Notes: a model not told the origin generated them from the letters alone. A stretch of DNA of 64,000 nt from Hyphomicrobiales bacterium (GCA_021775875.1 JAJFHA010000009.1:1-64000); one strand, 5' to 3'; positions 1-8,382 are shown, counted from the stretch's first letter. Numbers and translations are program-made.

Positions 1-80
1 TCCGCTACAGAATAACCCCGTTCGGTAATCTGCTTGATGGCATCAATCTTGAATTCTTCTGTAAATCGTGGCTTGCCCAT
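1..80 (-). CDS. IS3-family transposase OrfA, N-terminal part (runs off the window)
   Basis: Twenty-six codons are visible, starting MGKPRFTEEFKIDAIKQ and continuing ITERGYSVA. This is the usual beginning of the helix-turn-helix OrfA of IS3 elements, which binds the element's ends and is made into full transposase by frameshifting into OrfB. The ATG at 80 has a GGAG ribosome-binding site close upstream. Nothing can be said about integrity because the gene continues beyond base 1. Confidence 0.75.
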   Translation of the reverse strand, partial: MGKPRFTEEFKIDAIKQITERGYSVA

Positions 81-140
81 GTCGTTCTCCTTGTCCTCAT
101 TTTTAGGTGACAAGGTGTCTACAATTCTAGGGGCTATTCA
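1..140 (-). mobile_element. IS3-family insertion sequence, one end (partial)
   Basis: The reverse strand from 140 begins TGAATAGCCCC, in the style of IS3-family termini (TGA...CCCC), and runs through a short leader with a GGAGAAC ribosome-binding site into the start of an OrfA-like gene. The rest of the element lies outside the window, so its other end and target duplication cannot be checked. The assignment rests on the terminus, the leader and the OrfA N-terminus. Confidence 0.7.
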
Positions 141-175
141 ATTCTTCAATGTCAGCAATACGTTGATGGTGCAGA

Positions 176-562
176 GTGGAGGGACGGTTTGGAGAAACCG
201 TTGTGACTGTTCCCAACCTTCCAGCTGTTATGCCTCCGCGCAGTTCTTGGAACCGTGGTCGGATCATCGGACAGAAGTGCCCTTTGCTTCCAAAACATGT
301 GTGGGCCATTCGGGTGCGTCTAGAACTAACAGATAAGACACGTGATCTCGCATTGTTCAATTTGGCAATCGATAGCAAATTGCGAGATTGTGATCTGGTC
401 CATCTTTCTGTTTCAGATGTCCATGTTGCTGGCAGGGTTAAAGAGCGCACATCTGTTTTGCAGAGCAAAACTAAACAACCGGTTCAATTCGAAATCACGG
501 AAAGAGCCCGCAAATCTCTTGGTTCTTGGATTGATGACCGCACTATGTCGGGACGTCAATGA
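176..562 (+). pseudogene. tyrosine recombinase (phage-type integrase), N-terminal fragment
   Basis: This reading frame contains blocks typical of a short alphaproteobacterial tyrosine recombinase: LLPKHVWAIRVRLEL at about residues 37-51, then KTRDLALFNLAIDSKLRDCD and a PVQFEITE segment. These belong to the N-terminal and early core part of the protein. The catalytic Arg-His-X-X-Arg and Tyr region is absent because the frame stops at 562. The first 15 or so codons do not resemble the family. The fragment sits immediately beside an IS3 end, which suggests the insertion or a later deletion removed the remainder. It is not expected to be active. Confidence 0.65.
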
Positions 563-655
563 GGTTGGAATTGGACAATTGAGTGCACGTGCAAAGCCAT
601 TTTATGAAGTCAGATGAGCAGACATCCGATATACTTACGGATACCCAACGTGATG

Positions 656-681
656 GGTGCGCATCGCATCGGATGCGCACC
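656..681 (-). terminator. strong hairpin behind the isochorismatase-like gene
   Basis: GGTGCGCATC at 656-665 and GATGCGCACC at 672-681 form a perfect 10-bp stem with a 6-nt loop, 8 bases beyond the stop of the gene at 690. No T-run follows on either strand, so it may stabilise a mRNA end rather than act as a classic intrinsic terminator. Confidence 0.5.
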
Positions 682-689
682 GTTTATTG

Positions 690-1511
690 TTAGCTGGCCT
701 CACTGATTTTCTGAACTGCCTCGTCGGTAGTCCACACCGCGTTAGCCATGTAACGGAAATTCGTCAGGGCTGCGAGGTAGCCATCTCCTTCTGGCAGGAC
801 CGCGGCGGCAGTGGCATCTTTGACTACAGCGACCTCAAAGCCCTGTTCAAGCAGTTCGCGCATGTGCGATTCAGTGCAGAGGTTGGCGGACATGCCGGAC
901 AAGATAACCTGATCGACGCCGCGCTTGCGCAATTGCAGGGTTAAATCATTTGTTTCGTTGCCATACATCTTGTGCGGCGACGTGACGATAGTTTTGCCGT
1001 CGTTGATGTATTGCTTGTATTGCGGCATCCAGTCTGCGCCGGAATTCTCGAACCCCTCAAGGTTAAGCGCACCTGGACGGTCGAACATGCCGATCATGTG
1101 CATGAGTTTTTCCAACGCGCCTTCGAATTTCCAACCGTGGTCGGTCGGATAATAATAATGTGGCGAGACGGCAACGGTGATTTCAGCAGCTTTTGCAGCC
1201 GTGAAGAGGGCCTCGATATTGGCGACCGTGTTGTGCTCAGTTACGGATTGTCCGACGACGCCCCATGTCACGCCGTCCGGGCTCAGGAAGTCGACTTGCG
1301 GGTCGGTAACCACAAGCGCGGCCCGCCGTAAATCGAGCGTCATGTCGCTTGGTGGCAACGCCGGATTTGCTGGATCTGCATATGGGTTGTCTGCTGCGGA
1401 TACGCCGGTGGCAGCCATCCCGGTAGCCACAGCTGCAGCCGTCGCGGCGATGGCGCCGCCTTTCAGCGCCTGACGTCGGTTAATCGACTTGTCGTCGTGA
1501 TTTTCGCACAT
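690..1511 (-). CDS. Tat-exported isochorismatase-family cysteine hydrolase
   Basis: The 273-residue product has an N-terminal twin-arginine signal (NRRQALKGGAIAAT, Arg pair at 12-13, then an Ala-rich hydrophobic stretch) followed by an isochorismatase-like fold. Visible catalytic parts are the Asp of VVTDPQVDF near residue 70, the Lys of TSPHKMYG and the nucleophile Cys of MSANLCTE near residue 212. Members hydrolyse small amides, ureas or isochorismate; the substrate cannot be told here. The start at 1511 was chosen over 1538 because an AAGGGGAAG ribosome-binding site lies just before it and the Tat motif then falls at the N-terminus. The gene is divergent from an AraC regulator at 1603, its likely controller. 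Export is unusual for this mostly cytoplasmic family. Confidence 0.85.
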   Translation of the reverse strand: MCENHDDKSINRRQALKGGAIAATAAAVATGMAATGVSAADNPYADPANPALPPSDMTLDLRRAALVVTDPQVDFLSPDGVTWGVVGQSVTEHNTVANIEALFTAAKAAEITVAVSPHYYYPTDHGWKFEGALEKLMHMIGMFDRPGALNLEGFENSGADWMPQYKQYINDGKTIVTSPHKMYGNETNDLTLQLRKRGVDQVILSGMSANLCTESHMRELLEQGFEVAVVKDATAAAVLPEGDGYLAALTNFRYMANAVWTTDEAVQKISEAS

Positions 1512-1602
1512 GATCTTCCCCTTGTTGATTTGCATCATCTTACCAACATGAACGATTAGATGTGTCTTTTCGTCCGAAAACCGTGCTATTTATGACCAAA
1601 AT

Positions 1603-2550
1603 ATGCCCTTAAGTCCAAAACCGTATAGTCATATGACGTCATTTGAACATATTTTCGACGAGATGGAGATCAAGGCCAAACCATTCGCCTTGTGTGAATT
1701 GCATGGCAAGTGCGATCTGGGACTGGGCTGTCTCTCAGAGGCAACGCTGCATTATGTTTTGGCGGGCCATGGAGAAATCGTTTTTCAAGACCGCTCATCA
1801 ATCGAGGTCGGGCGGGGATCTTTTGTACTCGTGCCCGCATTTCGTTTCCATATTTTACGCAGTTTTGGCGACCGCAGTCAGCCAATTCCACGATGCCGTC
1901 CGGCCGAACTTGACCTCGCGCAACATCTTCTCAAAGGCGAGCAGGAGAAGCCCGACGGAAAATTGCTGGCCATCTGCAGCCATGTAAATATTGGCTTGCG
2001 TGGCGTTGACGACTTGGTTGATTTGGTGCGTGAGCCGCTCGTCGAACGCGTCGAAGCAAGCAGCCCAATGATCGCACCTGTTGAACAGCTGTTGCAAGAG
2101 CTGTCCACGCCGACATTGGGGAGCCGGTCGATGATCCGCGTGCTCCTGCTTGAATGCATGGTCCATCTTTTGCGCAAGAGATTGCTGGCGCTCGACCCGG
2201 CCTTGAACTGGATGGCGGCGTTGATTGACGAAAGGCTTTGGAGCGCGCTACGCCTGATGCTCGATAAGCCAGGCGACCTGCACAGCGTAGAAAGTCTCGC
2301 GAGTATAGCTGGCATGAGCCGTTCTTCATTCGCCGAGCGGTTTAACGTTGCTTATGGCAGTGGGCCAATGAAGCTCTTGCGGGAACTGCGAATGAAGCTT
2401 GCATGCTCGCTCCTGGAGCAGTCCGAATTGCCGGTTAAACGTATCGCGGGATTGGTGGGTTTTCAAAGCCGTAGCGCCTTCACCCGCACCTTTGAGAGCA
2501 TGACAAGAAAGTCGCCGAGCGAGTTTCGTGCCGATGCTCGAAAAAAATGA
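1603..2550 (+). CDS. AraC-family transcriptional regulator with cupin-type N-terminal domain
   Basis: The protein is 315 residues. The N-terminal half resembles the AraC cupin sensor domain (HYVLAGHGEIVFQD, then GRGSFVLVPAFRFH). The C-terminal 100 residues carry the double helix-turn-helix: SVESLASIAGMSRSSFAERF near 226-245 and VKRIAGLVGFQSRSAFTRTF near 283-302. Family members bind tandem sites next to their targets in response to a small ligand. The divergent hydrolase gene at 690-1511 is the obvious target. No good ribosome-binding site is seen before 1603 or before the in-frame ATG at 1633, so the start is uncertain by ten codons. Confidence 0.85.
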   Translation: MPLSPKPYSHMTSFEHIFDEMEIKAKPFALCELHGKCDLGLGCLSEATLHYVLAGHGEIVFQDRSSIEVGRGSFVLVPAFRFHILRSFGDRSQPIPRCRPAELDLAQHLLKGEQEKPDGKLLAICSHVNIGLRGVDDLVDLVREPLVERVEASSPMIAPVEQLLQELSTPTLGSRSMIRVLLLECMVHLLRKRLLALDPALNWMAALIDERLWSALRLMLDKPGDLHSVESLASIAGMSRSSFAERFNVAYGSGPMKLLRELRMKLACSLLEQSELPVKRIAGLVGFQSRSAFTRTFESMTRKSPSEFRADARKK

Positions 2551-2946
2551 CGTACGGCGCGTGAAGGTAGAACACTTCACGAAGCGCTCAGAGAGAAGCT
2601 ATAATCAAAAACCAGAATGAGAGGTGGTTCGGTTTGTTTGAACAGTTTGGCTGAGTTTTATAAGTGGATTTCAGCCCTTTTATGCCGCTACCGGGATTGG
2701 TCATAATGGAGTTTCCCCGGTTCTGTGGACAGTTAAGGACTAGCAGCTTCTAGCCGTTCATGGGCACTCCTTGAGCTGCTATCCATTTTTCAAACACCAA
2801 GTTAAACTAAATACGCGCTCGTCAAAAAGACAGGGATGTCCATAAATATCCCGTGACGTGCTACAAAACGCACATAAATATGTGGTATGAATTGGTATTC
2901 AATAAAAAATTGTCATAAAAAAAAATCAATGAGTTAAAATGAATAA
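2551..2946. other. non-coding stretch between araC-type gene and tRNA-Ser
   Basis: No reading frame here looks like a gene. A segment near 2707-2750 (TGGAGTTTCCCCGGTTCTG followed by TGGACAG) is reminiscent of the ends of IS3-type elements and could be an old IS scar, but no transposase remnant was found beside it. The part after about 2810 is AT-rich. Confidence 0.4.
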
Positions 2947-3036
2947 TGGCGGAGAGAGAGGGATTCGAACCCTCGAGACGGTTGCCCGCCTACACGCTTT
3001 CCAAGCGTGCGCCTTCAGCCACTCGGCCACCTCTCC
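2947..3036 (-). tRNA. tRNA-Ser (anticodon GGA)
   Basis: Read on the reverse strand from 3036, the sequence begins GGAGAGGTGGCCGAGTGG, has the anticodon loop CTTGGAAAG (anticodon GGA), a long variable arm typical of class II serine tRNAs, the T-loop GGTTCGAATCC and a genomically encoded CCA (2947-2949). The acceptor stem pairs over seven positions with one G-T wobble. A detached copy of its first 30 bases lies upstream at 3126-3155. Confidence 0.95.
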
Positions 3037-3125
3037 ACATTGTCGTCACGGAGCGTAACTCCGATTGGTCTGAAGACAAGCGCACGCTTCCCCTTTAATG
3101 GCAATTGGCAAAGCCAAATGCCGGG

Positions 3126-3155
3126 GCGCCTTCAGCCACTCGGCCACCTCTCCAC
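3126..3155 (-). repeat. 30-bp direct copy of the 5' part of tRNA-Ser
   Basis: Bases 3126-3155 are identical to 3009-3038, which hold the acceptor 5' strand, D-arm and start of the anticodon stem of tRNA-Ser(GGA) plus two flanking bases. The copies are in the same orientation, 117 bp apart. The second copy has no anticodon loop, T-arm or acceptor 3' strand, so it is not a tRNA gene. It could be the scar of a tRNA duplication or of an element that recombined in this tRNA. Confidence 0.85.
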
Positions 3156-3343
3156 CTTTGCCCTGCGTTGATTCTAGTTTTTTCACGCCAGACGCCGCGC
3201 ACTATAACCATCCCGCGCGTTCGGGCAACAACGAACCTGCATTTCCGCCACCCGCAATCACACCTTTTAAGTTTGGCCTAGAATACTATATAAGCTGCAC
3301 ATATCTTTCGGAGACTCTGCAGGCGCAGATCAGGGACAGAATT

Positions 3344-3661
3344 ATGGTTTTCTTCCGAATAATCGGACTATGGTTGCTTGCCATGGCTTTCATCGCCATG
3401 GTGGTGGATGGCATCAAAAGCATCGCCGCCACCAGCCTTGTCCTGACCCCGCTTGGCCAGGGATGGTTTTCACTGCACCCACCAAGTATCAATCTCCTGC
3501 AGGCAATTGTTGAGCGATACACGCTTCCATTTTTATGGGATCCGGTTTTGCTGACCGTCATGCTGGCACCTATCTGGCTGGTATTTGGCCTGTTGGGCGC
3601 ACTATTCTTGTATATCGGTCGCAAGAAACGGGATGCGAGCATCGCCTATAGCGAAGATTGA
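3344..3661 (+). CDS. conserved small membrane protein, function unknown
   Basis: The 105-residue product starts MVFFRIIGLWLLAMAFIAMV and has two strongly hydrophobic segments, about 3-30 and 70-95, the second ending in the basic GRKKRD, so it is probably an inner-membrane protein with both ends cytoplasmic. An AGGGAC ribosome-binding site is 5 bases before the ATG at 3344. The frame stays open back to 3098, but that extension would translate the tRNA-Ser copy and is rejected. Similar small proteins are, to my recollection, common in Hyphomicrobiales, but no role is known to me. msrA begins 30 bases downstream. Confidence 0.75.
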   Translation: MVFFRIIGLWLLAMAFIAMVVDGIKSIAATSLVLTPLGQGWFSLHPPSINLLQAIVERYTLPFLWDPVLLTVMLAPIWLVFGLLGALFLYIGRKKRDASIAYSED

Positions 3662-3691
3662 TAGAGACTTTCACGATAAAGGATTTTCTGA

Positions 3692-4345
3692 ATGTTTTTC
3701 TCACGGAAACCGCCAACGATCCCCGCCGCCACTGACGCCTTGGCCGGGCGCGGTGAAGCCATTCCGACCGCACAACGCCATTTCGTCAACGACAATGATC
3801 TCCACGCTCCCTATCCTGACGGCATGGAAACCGCCCTGTTTGGTATGGGATGTTTCTGGGGCGCGGAGCGGATTTTCTGGTCTACACCCGGTGTCCATAT
3901 AACCGCTGTTGGCTATGCCGCCGGGCATACTCCAAACGCCACTTACAATGAAGTTTGCAGTGGTCAGACCGGGCACAACGAAGTGGTGTTTGTGGTCTAT
4001 GATCCGAAGGTGATTTCCTACGAAAATTTGCTGAGCGTTTTCTGGGAAGGTCATGACCCAACCCAGGGCATGCGTCAGGGCAACGACCATGGCACCCAAT
4101 ACCGGTCCGGGATTTATTATTGTTCAGATGCCCAGCGCGACGCGGCAAAAACTTCAAAGGCAGCTTATGACGCTTCGCTTGGCAAACAGGGCTTTGGTGG
4201 CATCACGACCGAAATTCTGGAGGCCGGTCCATTTTATTTTGCCGAAGCAGGGCATCAGCAATATCTAGCCAAAAACCCGGGCGGATATTGCGGATTGGGT
4301 GGTACTGGCGTTGCCTGCCCCATTGGGACAGGTGTGGCCGTATAG
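3692..4345 (+). CDS. msrA: peptide methionine (S)-S-oxide reductase MsrA
   Basis: MsrA reduces the S-epimer of methionine sulfoxide in proteins, using a catalytic cysteine recycled by thioredoxin. The 217-residue protein shows the signature [10 protein letters not shown] near residues 51-60, with the nucleophile Cys in GCFWG, the downstream [19 protein letters not shown] block and recycling cysteines in the C-terminal [14 protein letters not shown] tail. Length and architecture match the long E. coli/Rhizobium type with an N-terminal extension (HFVNDN). No signal peptide is seen, so it should be cytoplasmic. It follows the small membrane gene closely and ends two bases before the convergent mepA. 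Confidence 0.95.
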   Translation: MFFSRKPPTIPAATDALAGRGEAIPTAQRHFVNDNDLHAPYPDGMETALFGMGCFWGAERIFWSTPGVHITAVGYAAGHTPNATYNEVCSGQTGHNEVVFVVYDPKVISYENLLSVFWEGHDPTQGMRQGNDHGTQYRSGIYYCSDAQRDAAKTSKAAYDASLGKQGFGGITTEILEAGPFYFAEAGHQQYLAKNPGGYCGLGGTGVACPIGTGVAV

Positions 4346-4346
4346 A

Positions 4347-5339
4347 CTATTCCGCATTGAGCACATTTGTGCATGCTTGCGGCAGGTCGGCGAGGCGCAC
4401 CGGAGGCCTTGGCGGGCGCGGCGGGCCTGGCGCCGGGGTATAAGGCTCATCGGTAAACCACCAATCAAGTGACGCACCACAACCATCACCCGGTGGTGGC
4501 GGGTCCTGGTCGCGGCAGCCGCTTTGGCCGCGCGGGCAAGCCATGCGGACGTGAAAATGATAATGATGTCCGTACCAGGGTCGAATTTTTCGGAGCCAAT
4601 TCCGGTCGTTGCCGGCTGCTGCGCACAGGGCGCGTTTGATTGGGGGGTTTACGAATATCCGCGCGACGCCCGGGTCGCGCGCGGCGGCTCTCAACACCGT
4701 TACGTGGCCTGGCGTGAACAATGTCGGATCGACGAGGCTCTTGTCCTCGGCCAGGACCGACACGGCGCTTATCGCGTTGCGCTCGGCTGTTGTGTACCGG
4801 CGCGGTGGTGCTGGCATCATCCATATGTCGGCGTCCAGCCCGACCTGATGGCTGGCGTGCCCGGTTAACATCGGTCCGCCGCGGGGCTGCGACATGTCCC
4901 CGATCAGGAGACCGGGCCATCCGGCTTCCCGGTTTGCTGTCTCTGCCAGACGCTGCAACATCGCGACAAGATTGGGATGCCCCCATGCGCGATTTCGTGA
5001 CGGGCGCATCGCTTGATGATACGGACCGTCGGCGGGCATCTGCGCCGCTCCCGCAAGGCAGCCCCTTGTGTAAAACCCGTTGGATGCCGGCGTCATGTTG
5101 GCGGGTCTGGCCACGTGTCCGAACAATTCCTTGGCGGGCGGTTCGGCGGCGATCGCTGGATTTTGCACGGCCAAGACTTGAACGGCGAACGCCATTGTCA
5201 TTACGATCCCTAGCAGTCCCGGCACGCGCTTTTGTGGCATGCTGGCGCGTCGCTGCGGGCCTCGATTTGGCATCAGAATTTCTGATACCGGATATTGCTT
5301 CCCTGTTACCAGTTGCGGTATTTCCACGATGGCGTTCAT
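4347..5339 (-). CDS. mepA: penicillin-insensitive murein endopeptidase MepA (M74)
   Basis: MepA is a periplasmic zinc endopeptidase cutting D-Ala-meso-DAP cross-bridges in peptidoglycan. Signatures are GHASHQVGLDADIWM (zinc His and Asp ligands) near residues 159-173 and HHYHFHVRMACP near 257-268. The N-terminus has a hydrophobic segment (LLGIVMTMAFAVQVLAV) ending near an Ala-rich cleavage region. The C-terminus is proline-rich (APGPPRPPRPP). The 330-residue start at 5339 has a GGAGAG ribosome-binding site 8 bases upstream; a shorter start at 5240 would put the signal peptide right at the N-terminus. The gene overlaps, in another frame of the same strand, 284 codons of the open frame that continues from the GT-C gene upstream. 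Confidence 0.88.
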   Translation of the reverse strand: MNAIVEIPQLVTGKQYPVSEILMPNRGPQRRASMPQKRVPGLLGIVMTMAFAVQVLAVQNPAIAAEPPAKELFGHVARPANMTPASNGFYTRGCLAGAAQMPADGPYHQAMRPSRNRAWGHPNLVAMLQRLAETANREAGWPGLLIGDMSQPRGGPMLTGHASHQVGLDADIWMMPAPPRRYTTAERNAISAVSVLAEDKSLVDPTLFTPGHVTVLRAAARDPGVARIFVNPPIKRALCAAAGNDRNWLRKIRPWYGHHYHFHVRMACPRGQSGCRDQDPPPPGDGCGASLDWWFTDEPYTPAPGPPRPPRPPVRLADLPQACTNVLNAE

Positions 5340-7344
5340 TGCTGGCTCTCCGGCGATTCACGTTTCGAGTGGATGATACCAGCCTATTCGCTGCTTGAGA
5401 ATAAGGCCGCCAAGCTGCATTGACCCGGTAAGGGTTGTCGGCAGCATTTTCCTTTGGTGTCAGGCGACCGTTGTTCCCGGTTTGCGGGGCGGTGGCAGCG
5501 TGCGCCACTTGGTAAAGTCGCAACGGCGAATTTTCGGCCAACACAACCGGGGCCAGCCATTCCGGGCTATTGCCAGCCTGTAACCGGGCCAACAACCCCT
5601 CCGGCGCATGGGCCGCATAATCACGGGCTTCGGTCATACCTTCGCAATACAGAATATAATCGACTTCGCTCGCATCCACCAATCCACGCGCATGATCCGG
5701 CGACGCCATCAACACATCGATGGCGAGCAGATTACCACGCATGTTGCGGTGATAGGGCGCTGCCACAACGCTATGGCTGGTATGGGCCAGTATATGCGGG
5801 CCCAGATCAATGAACGACAGGATGACCCCTGGGGGCAGGCTTTGTAATGACGACAAGGTTGCTGGCGAAACACAGGTTTTTGCGGCACCAGTGTCAGCGA
5901 CAATATCCGGCTTCATAAAAGACAGCGCGTCCGCCGCGCCTATATAAAAACAATTATTGAGAACCAGCCCGGCCACAAGAACCCGCAAAAATCGCCGGGC
6001 CGGGTTTTTTTCTCCAGACATGCGCCGATAAATCCGGGACAGCATCCAGGCCGATGCAGGGATCGCGAGCATGTTGGCAAACGTGATACCGCGAATTTGC
6101 CAACAGGCAACCGCGATGCCCACCAGGACAAAACCGTTGATAAAGAGCCAATTGAACCGCGTGTCCGCGTTGCCATGGAACCAAGCATATATACCAATGA
6201 TCAGAGCCGCCACGGGAAACCCGAAATTGGCCAAAACCTGGTCCGGTGATTTGGCAGCGAGGTCGAAAACACTCTGCGCTTCAGATACATTGCTGAGCCA
6301 TAAATCAACAAGGCGGGGATCAACGTCGCCATAGGGGCCTGAAAGGCATTGCGGGAACGAATAAAACGCAAAACTCCCGATCGCGCCTCCGACGATTGAC
6401 GCCAGAACAAAACGGGTGGGCCGGCTGGCAAACAGCGTTTCCCGCGATGCCAGTCCCATTGCCGCGAGACCCAAACCGCCAAGAGCAAAAACCATAACAT
6501 GGGGCAAAGCCAATACATCGCATTGCACAGCGCCAAATTGCTCGCGCGGTATGGTGGCCACAAAAACACCAATGACCGAGACAGCGAGCGACATGCCAAG
6601 GAAAATCATCGTGCGCGCCAAGGCCGGGCCCGTTGCGACCCAGCAAAGAGTGAGGATCATGGGGGCTAGCATCATATATGACAGGGTTTCCAGGCCAATC
6701 GCCAACATAACTGCAATGACACTTCCAGCAATTGCAGCCGCCACCGGGCGTTCACGCATATGCACAGCCAAAGCCAACAACAACATGGTCAGAACGATTT
6801 GCAAATTATGATGGTCTATCCGGCCCGGCATAAACTGGGTCAAGGCGACCATTGTTGTTGGTGCTATGATAATTGCAGCAATCATGGCTTTTCTCCCGCC
6901 AATTTTTGAACCCAAGGAAGCAGCAGTCCCCATGGCGGCCAGCAACAAAATCAGGGGCCAGAGGGACATGGCAAACCGTTCGGCCAGGCTTCTATCTGTA
7001 AACATTTCAAACCCGCTGATCATGGCAGCGATCGGCGCATCTACCAGCCGGGACCAATGCATCATCACCCCATCAGGCGGGCTCAGGCGGCGTTGCAAGT
7101 TATCAAACCAGCTTTGGCCGGCCATATAATCGCGCACTTCTACAAGGCGCATGGCATCGTCATTGCCCAACAGATTGCCGTTGGAAATATCCTCGTATCC
7201 GCGCCCCAGAAGGGCCAGAGATACGGCCAACCAGACCCCGAGCAACAATAATATTGGCAGCAATCCGGTCTGTCCGGTTCGGTTAACTGACTGTTTTTCT
7301 CCAAAATCTGCGAGATTTGGTCCTGTTGCGGTGATATCAGACAT
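4486..7344 (-). CDS. GT-C type integral membrane glycosyltransferase; C-terminal third probably out-of-frame read-through
   Basis: Residues 1 to about 610 form a convincing membrane protein: a dozen or so hydrophobic segments from residue 28, an acidic GNDDAMRLVEVRD loop after the first one, as in GT-C sugar transferases, and a periplasmic C-terminal domain ending near ENSPLRLYQVA. Such enzymes move sugar from polyprenyl phosphate to an acceptor in the periplasm. After about residue 615 the composition turns Arg/Ser-rich and disordered-looking. From residue 669 the frame runs over mepA (4347-5339), so the tail is probably artefactual and caused by a lost stop or a frameshift near 5450-5500. 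Expected true end: about 5450. It is divergent from the GT2 and gtrA genes, which should make and flip its donor. Confidence 0.7.
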   Translation of the reverse strand: MSDITATGPNLADFGEKQSVNRTGQTGLLPILLLLGVWLAVSLALLGRGYEDISNGNLLGNDDAMRLVEVRDYMAGQSWFDNLQRRLSPPDGVMMHWSRLVDAPIAAMISGFEMFTDRSLAERFAMSLWPLILLLAAMGTAASLGSKIGGRKAMIAAIIIAPTTMVALTQFMPGRIDHHNLQIVLTMLLLALAVHMRERPVAAAIAGSVIAVMLAIGLETLSYMMLAPMILTLCWVATGPALARTMIFLGMSLAVSVIGVFVATIPREQFGAVQCDVLALPHVMVFALGGLGLAAMGLASRETLFASRPTRFVLASIVGGAIGSFAFYSFPQCLSGPYGDVDPRLVDLWLSNVSEAQSVFDLAAKSPDQVLANFGFPVAALIIGIYAWFHGNADTRFNWLFINGFVLVGIAVACWQIRGITFANMLAIPASAWMLSRIYRRMSGEKNPARRFLRVLVAGLVLNNCFYIGAADALSFMKPDIVADTGAAKTCVSPATLSSLQSLPPGVILSFIDLGPHILAHTSHSVVAAPYHRNMRGNLLAIDVLMASPDHARGLVDASEVDYILYCEGMTEARDYAAHAPEGLLARLQAGNSPEWLAPVVLAENSPLRLYQVAHAATAPQTGNNGRLTPKENAADNPYRVNAAWRPYSQAANRLVSSTRNVNRRRASNERHRGNTATGNREAISGIRNSDAKSRPAATRQHATKARAGTARDRNDNGVRRSSLGRAKSSDRRRTARQGIVRTRGQTRQHDAGIQRVLHKGLPCGSGADARRRSVSSSDAPVTKSRMGASQSCRDVAASGRDSKPGSRMARSPDRGHVAAPRRTDVNRARQPSGRAGRRHMDDASTTAPVHNSRAQRDKRRVGPGRGQEPRRSDIVHARPRNGVESRRARPGRRADIRKPPNQTRPVRSSRQRPELAPKNSTLVRTSLSFSRPHGLPARPKRLPRPGPATTG

Positions 7345-7434
7345 GAGAATTATCCATAATTACGGTGTCTTAACCCTGACGTGACATGATTAGAATCGAC
7401 TGCAGTTAAGTTTGCGTAACCGGGTTGTTTAATA

Positions 7435-8382
7435 ATGCGTAAGATTTCCGAATTTGACGGCATTGATATTGCCGTTGTTCTGCCTTGCCACAATGAAGAG
7501 ATGACAATTGCCGCCGTTGTCTCGGAATTTCGCGAGGAATTGCCCGGCGCGGTGGTTTATGTCTTCGACAATGCGTCTAGCGACAATACCATTGCAGTAG
7601 CGCACGCAGCCGGGGCCACCGTTTATAGCGAACCGCGCAAGGGCAAAGGCAATGTGGTGCGCCGCATGTTTGCCGACGTGGATGCTGATATATACCTGAT
7701 GGCTGACGGCGACGGTACGTATGACGCTTCCGGAGCGCCTGAATTGGTACGGACCCTGATCCGCGAACGGGTGGATATGGTGGTAGCCCGCCGGGCCGGT
7801 GTTGTTGAAGATGCCGGGCGCAAAGGCCATGCCTTTGGCAATAAAATGTTCAACCGGATTTATGGCTTGCTATTCGGGCGCGATTTCTCGGATATTTTCT
7901 CCGGCTATCGCGCTTTTACCCGCAGATTTGTGAAAAGCTTCCCGGCCATTTCGCGCGGGTTTGAGATCGAGACCGAAATGTCGGTTCATGCCAGCCAGCT
8001 CCGGATCCCGACCGTTGAAGTCGAACTGGAATATGGCCGTCGCCCCGAAGGCTCTGACAGCAAGCTGAATACCTTCCGTGATGGTGTCAGAATATTGCGC
8101 ACCTTCGGATTATTGTTCAAGGAAACCCGGCCGCTGGCATTTTTCAGCATTATTGGCGCCATGTTCGCCACAGCTTCAGCGGTAATTTCATGGCCGCTGG
8201 TAGTTACCTGGCTGGAAACCGGTCTGGTGCCCCGGCTCCCGACCGCGGTTCTCTCAACCGGCCTGATGACGAGCGCCTTTTTGTTAGCGGCCTGCGGTCT
8301 GGTGCTGGACAGCGTCAGCCGCAGCCGGATCGAGCAGAAACGAATTCTCTATCTCGCTGTCCCGGCCCTGCGCATTCAGTAA
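7435..8382 (+). CDS. GT2 polyprenol-phosphate sugar transferase (GtrB/DPM1-like)
   Basis: This 315-residue protein starts with a GT-A domain: IAVVLPCHNEEMTI near residues 11-24, the nucleotide-sugar and metal motif MADGDGTYD near 90-98, and the FSGYRAFTRRFVKSFP block typical of dolichyl/undecaprenyl-phosphate hexose synthases. The C-terminal third holds two predicted membrane segments (FFSIIGAMFATASAVISW and a Leu/Ala-rich one near 280). It should transfer a sugar from a nucleotide donor to undecaprenyl phosphate on the inner face of the membrane. Its stop overlaps the ATG of gtrA as TAATG, pointing to translational coupling. The sugar and acceptor are unknown. Confidence 0.88.
   Translation: MRKISEFDGIDIAVVLPCHNEEMTIAAVVSEFREELPGAVVYVFDNASSDNTIAVAHAAGATVYSEPRKGKGNVVRRMFADVDADIYLMADGDGTYDASGAPELVRTLIRERVDMVVARRAGVVEDAGRKGHAFGNKMFNRIYGLLFGRDFSDIFSGYRAFTRRFVKSFPAISRGFEIETEMSVHASQLRIPTVEVELEYGRRPEGSDSKLNTFRDGVRILRTFGLLFKETRPLAFFSIIGAMFATASAVISWPLVVTWLETGLVPRLPTAVLSTGLMTSAFLLAACGLVLDSVSRSRIEQKRILYLAVPALRIQ

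Noticed and set aside
2700-2780. Possible second IS3-type end
   Set aside because: Only a short resemblance to IS3 termini; no transposase relic or inverted partner seen.
3098-3343. Open extension upstream of the small membrane protein
   Set aside because: It would translate the tRNA-Ser copy; the ATG at 3344 has its own ribosome-binding site and a natural membrane N-terminus.
4721-5398. 225-codon plus-strand frame opposite mepA
   Set aside because: No ribosome-binding site or family features; mepA motifs are clear on the minus strand.
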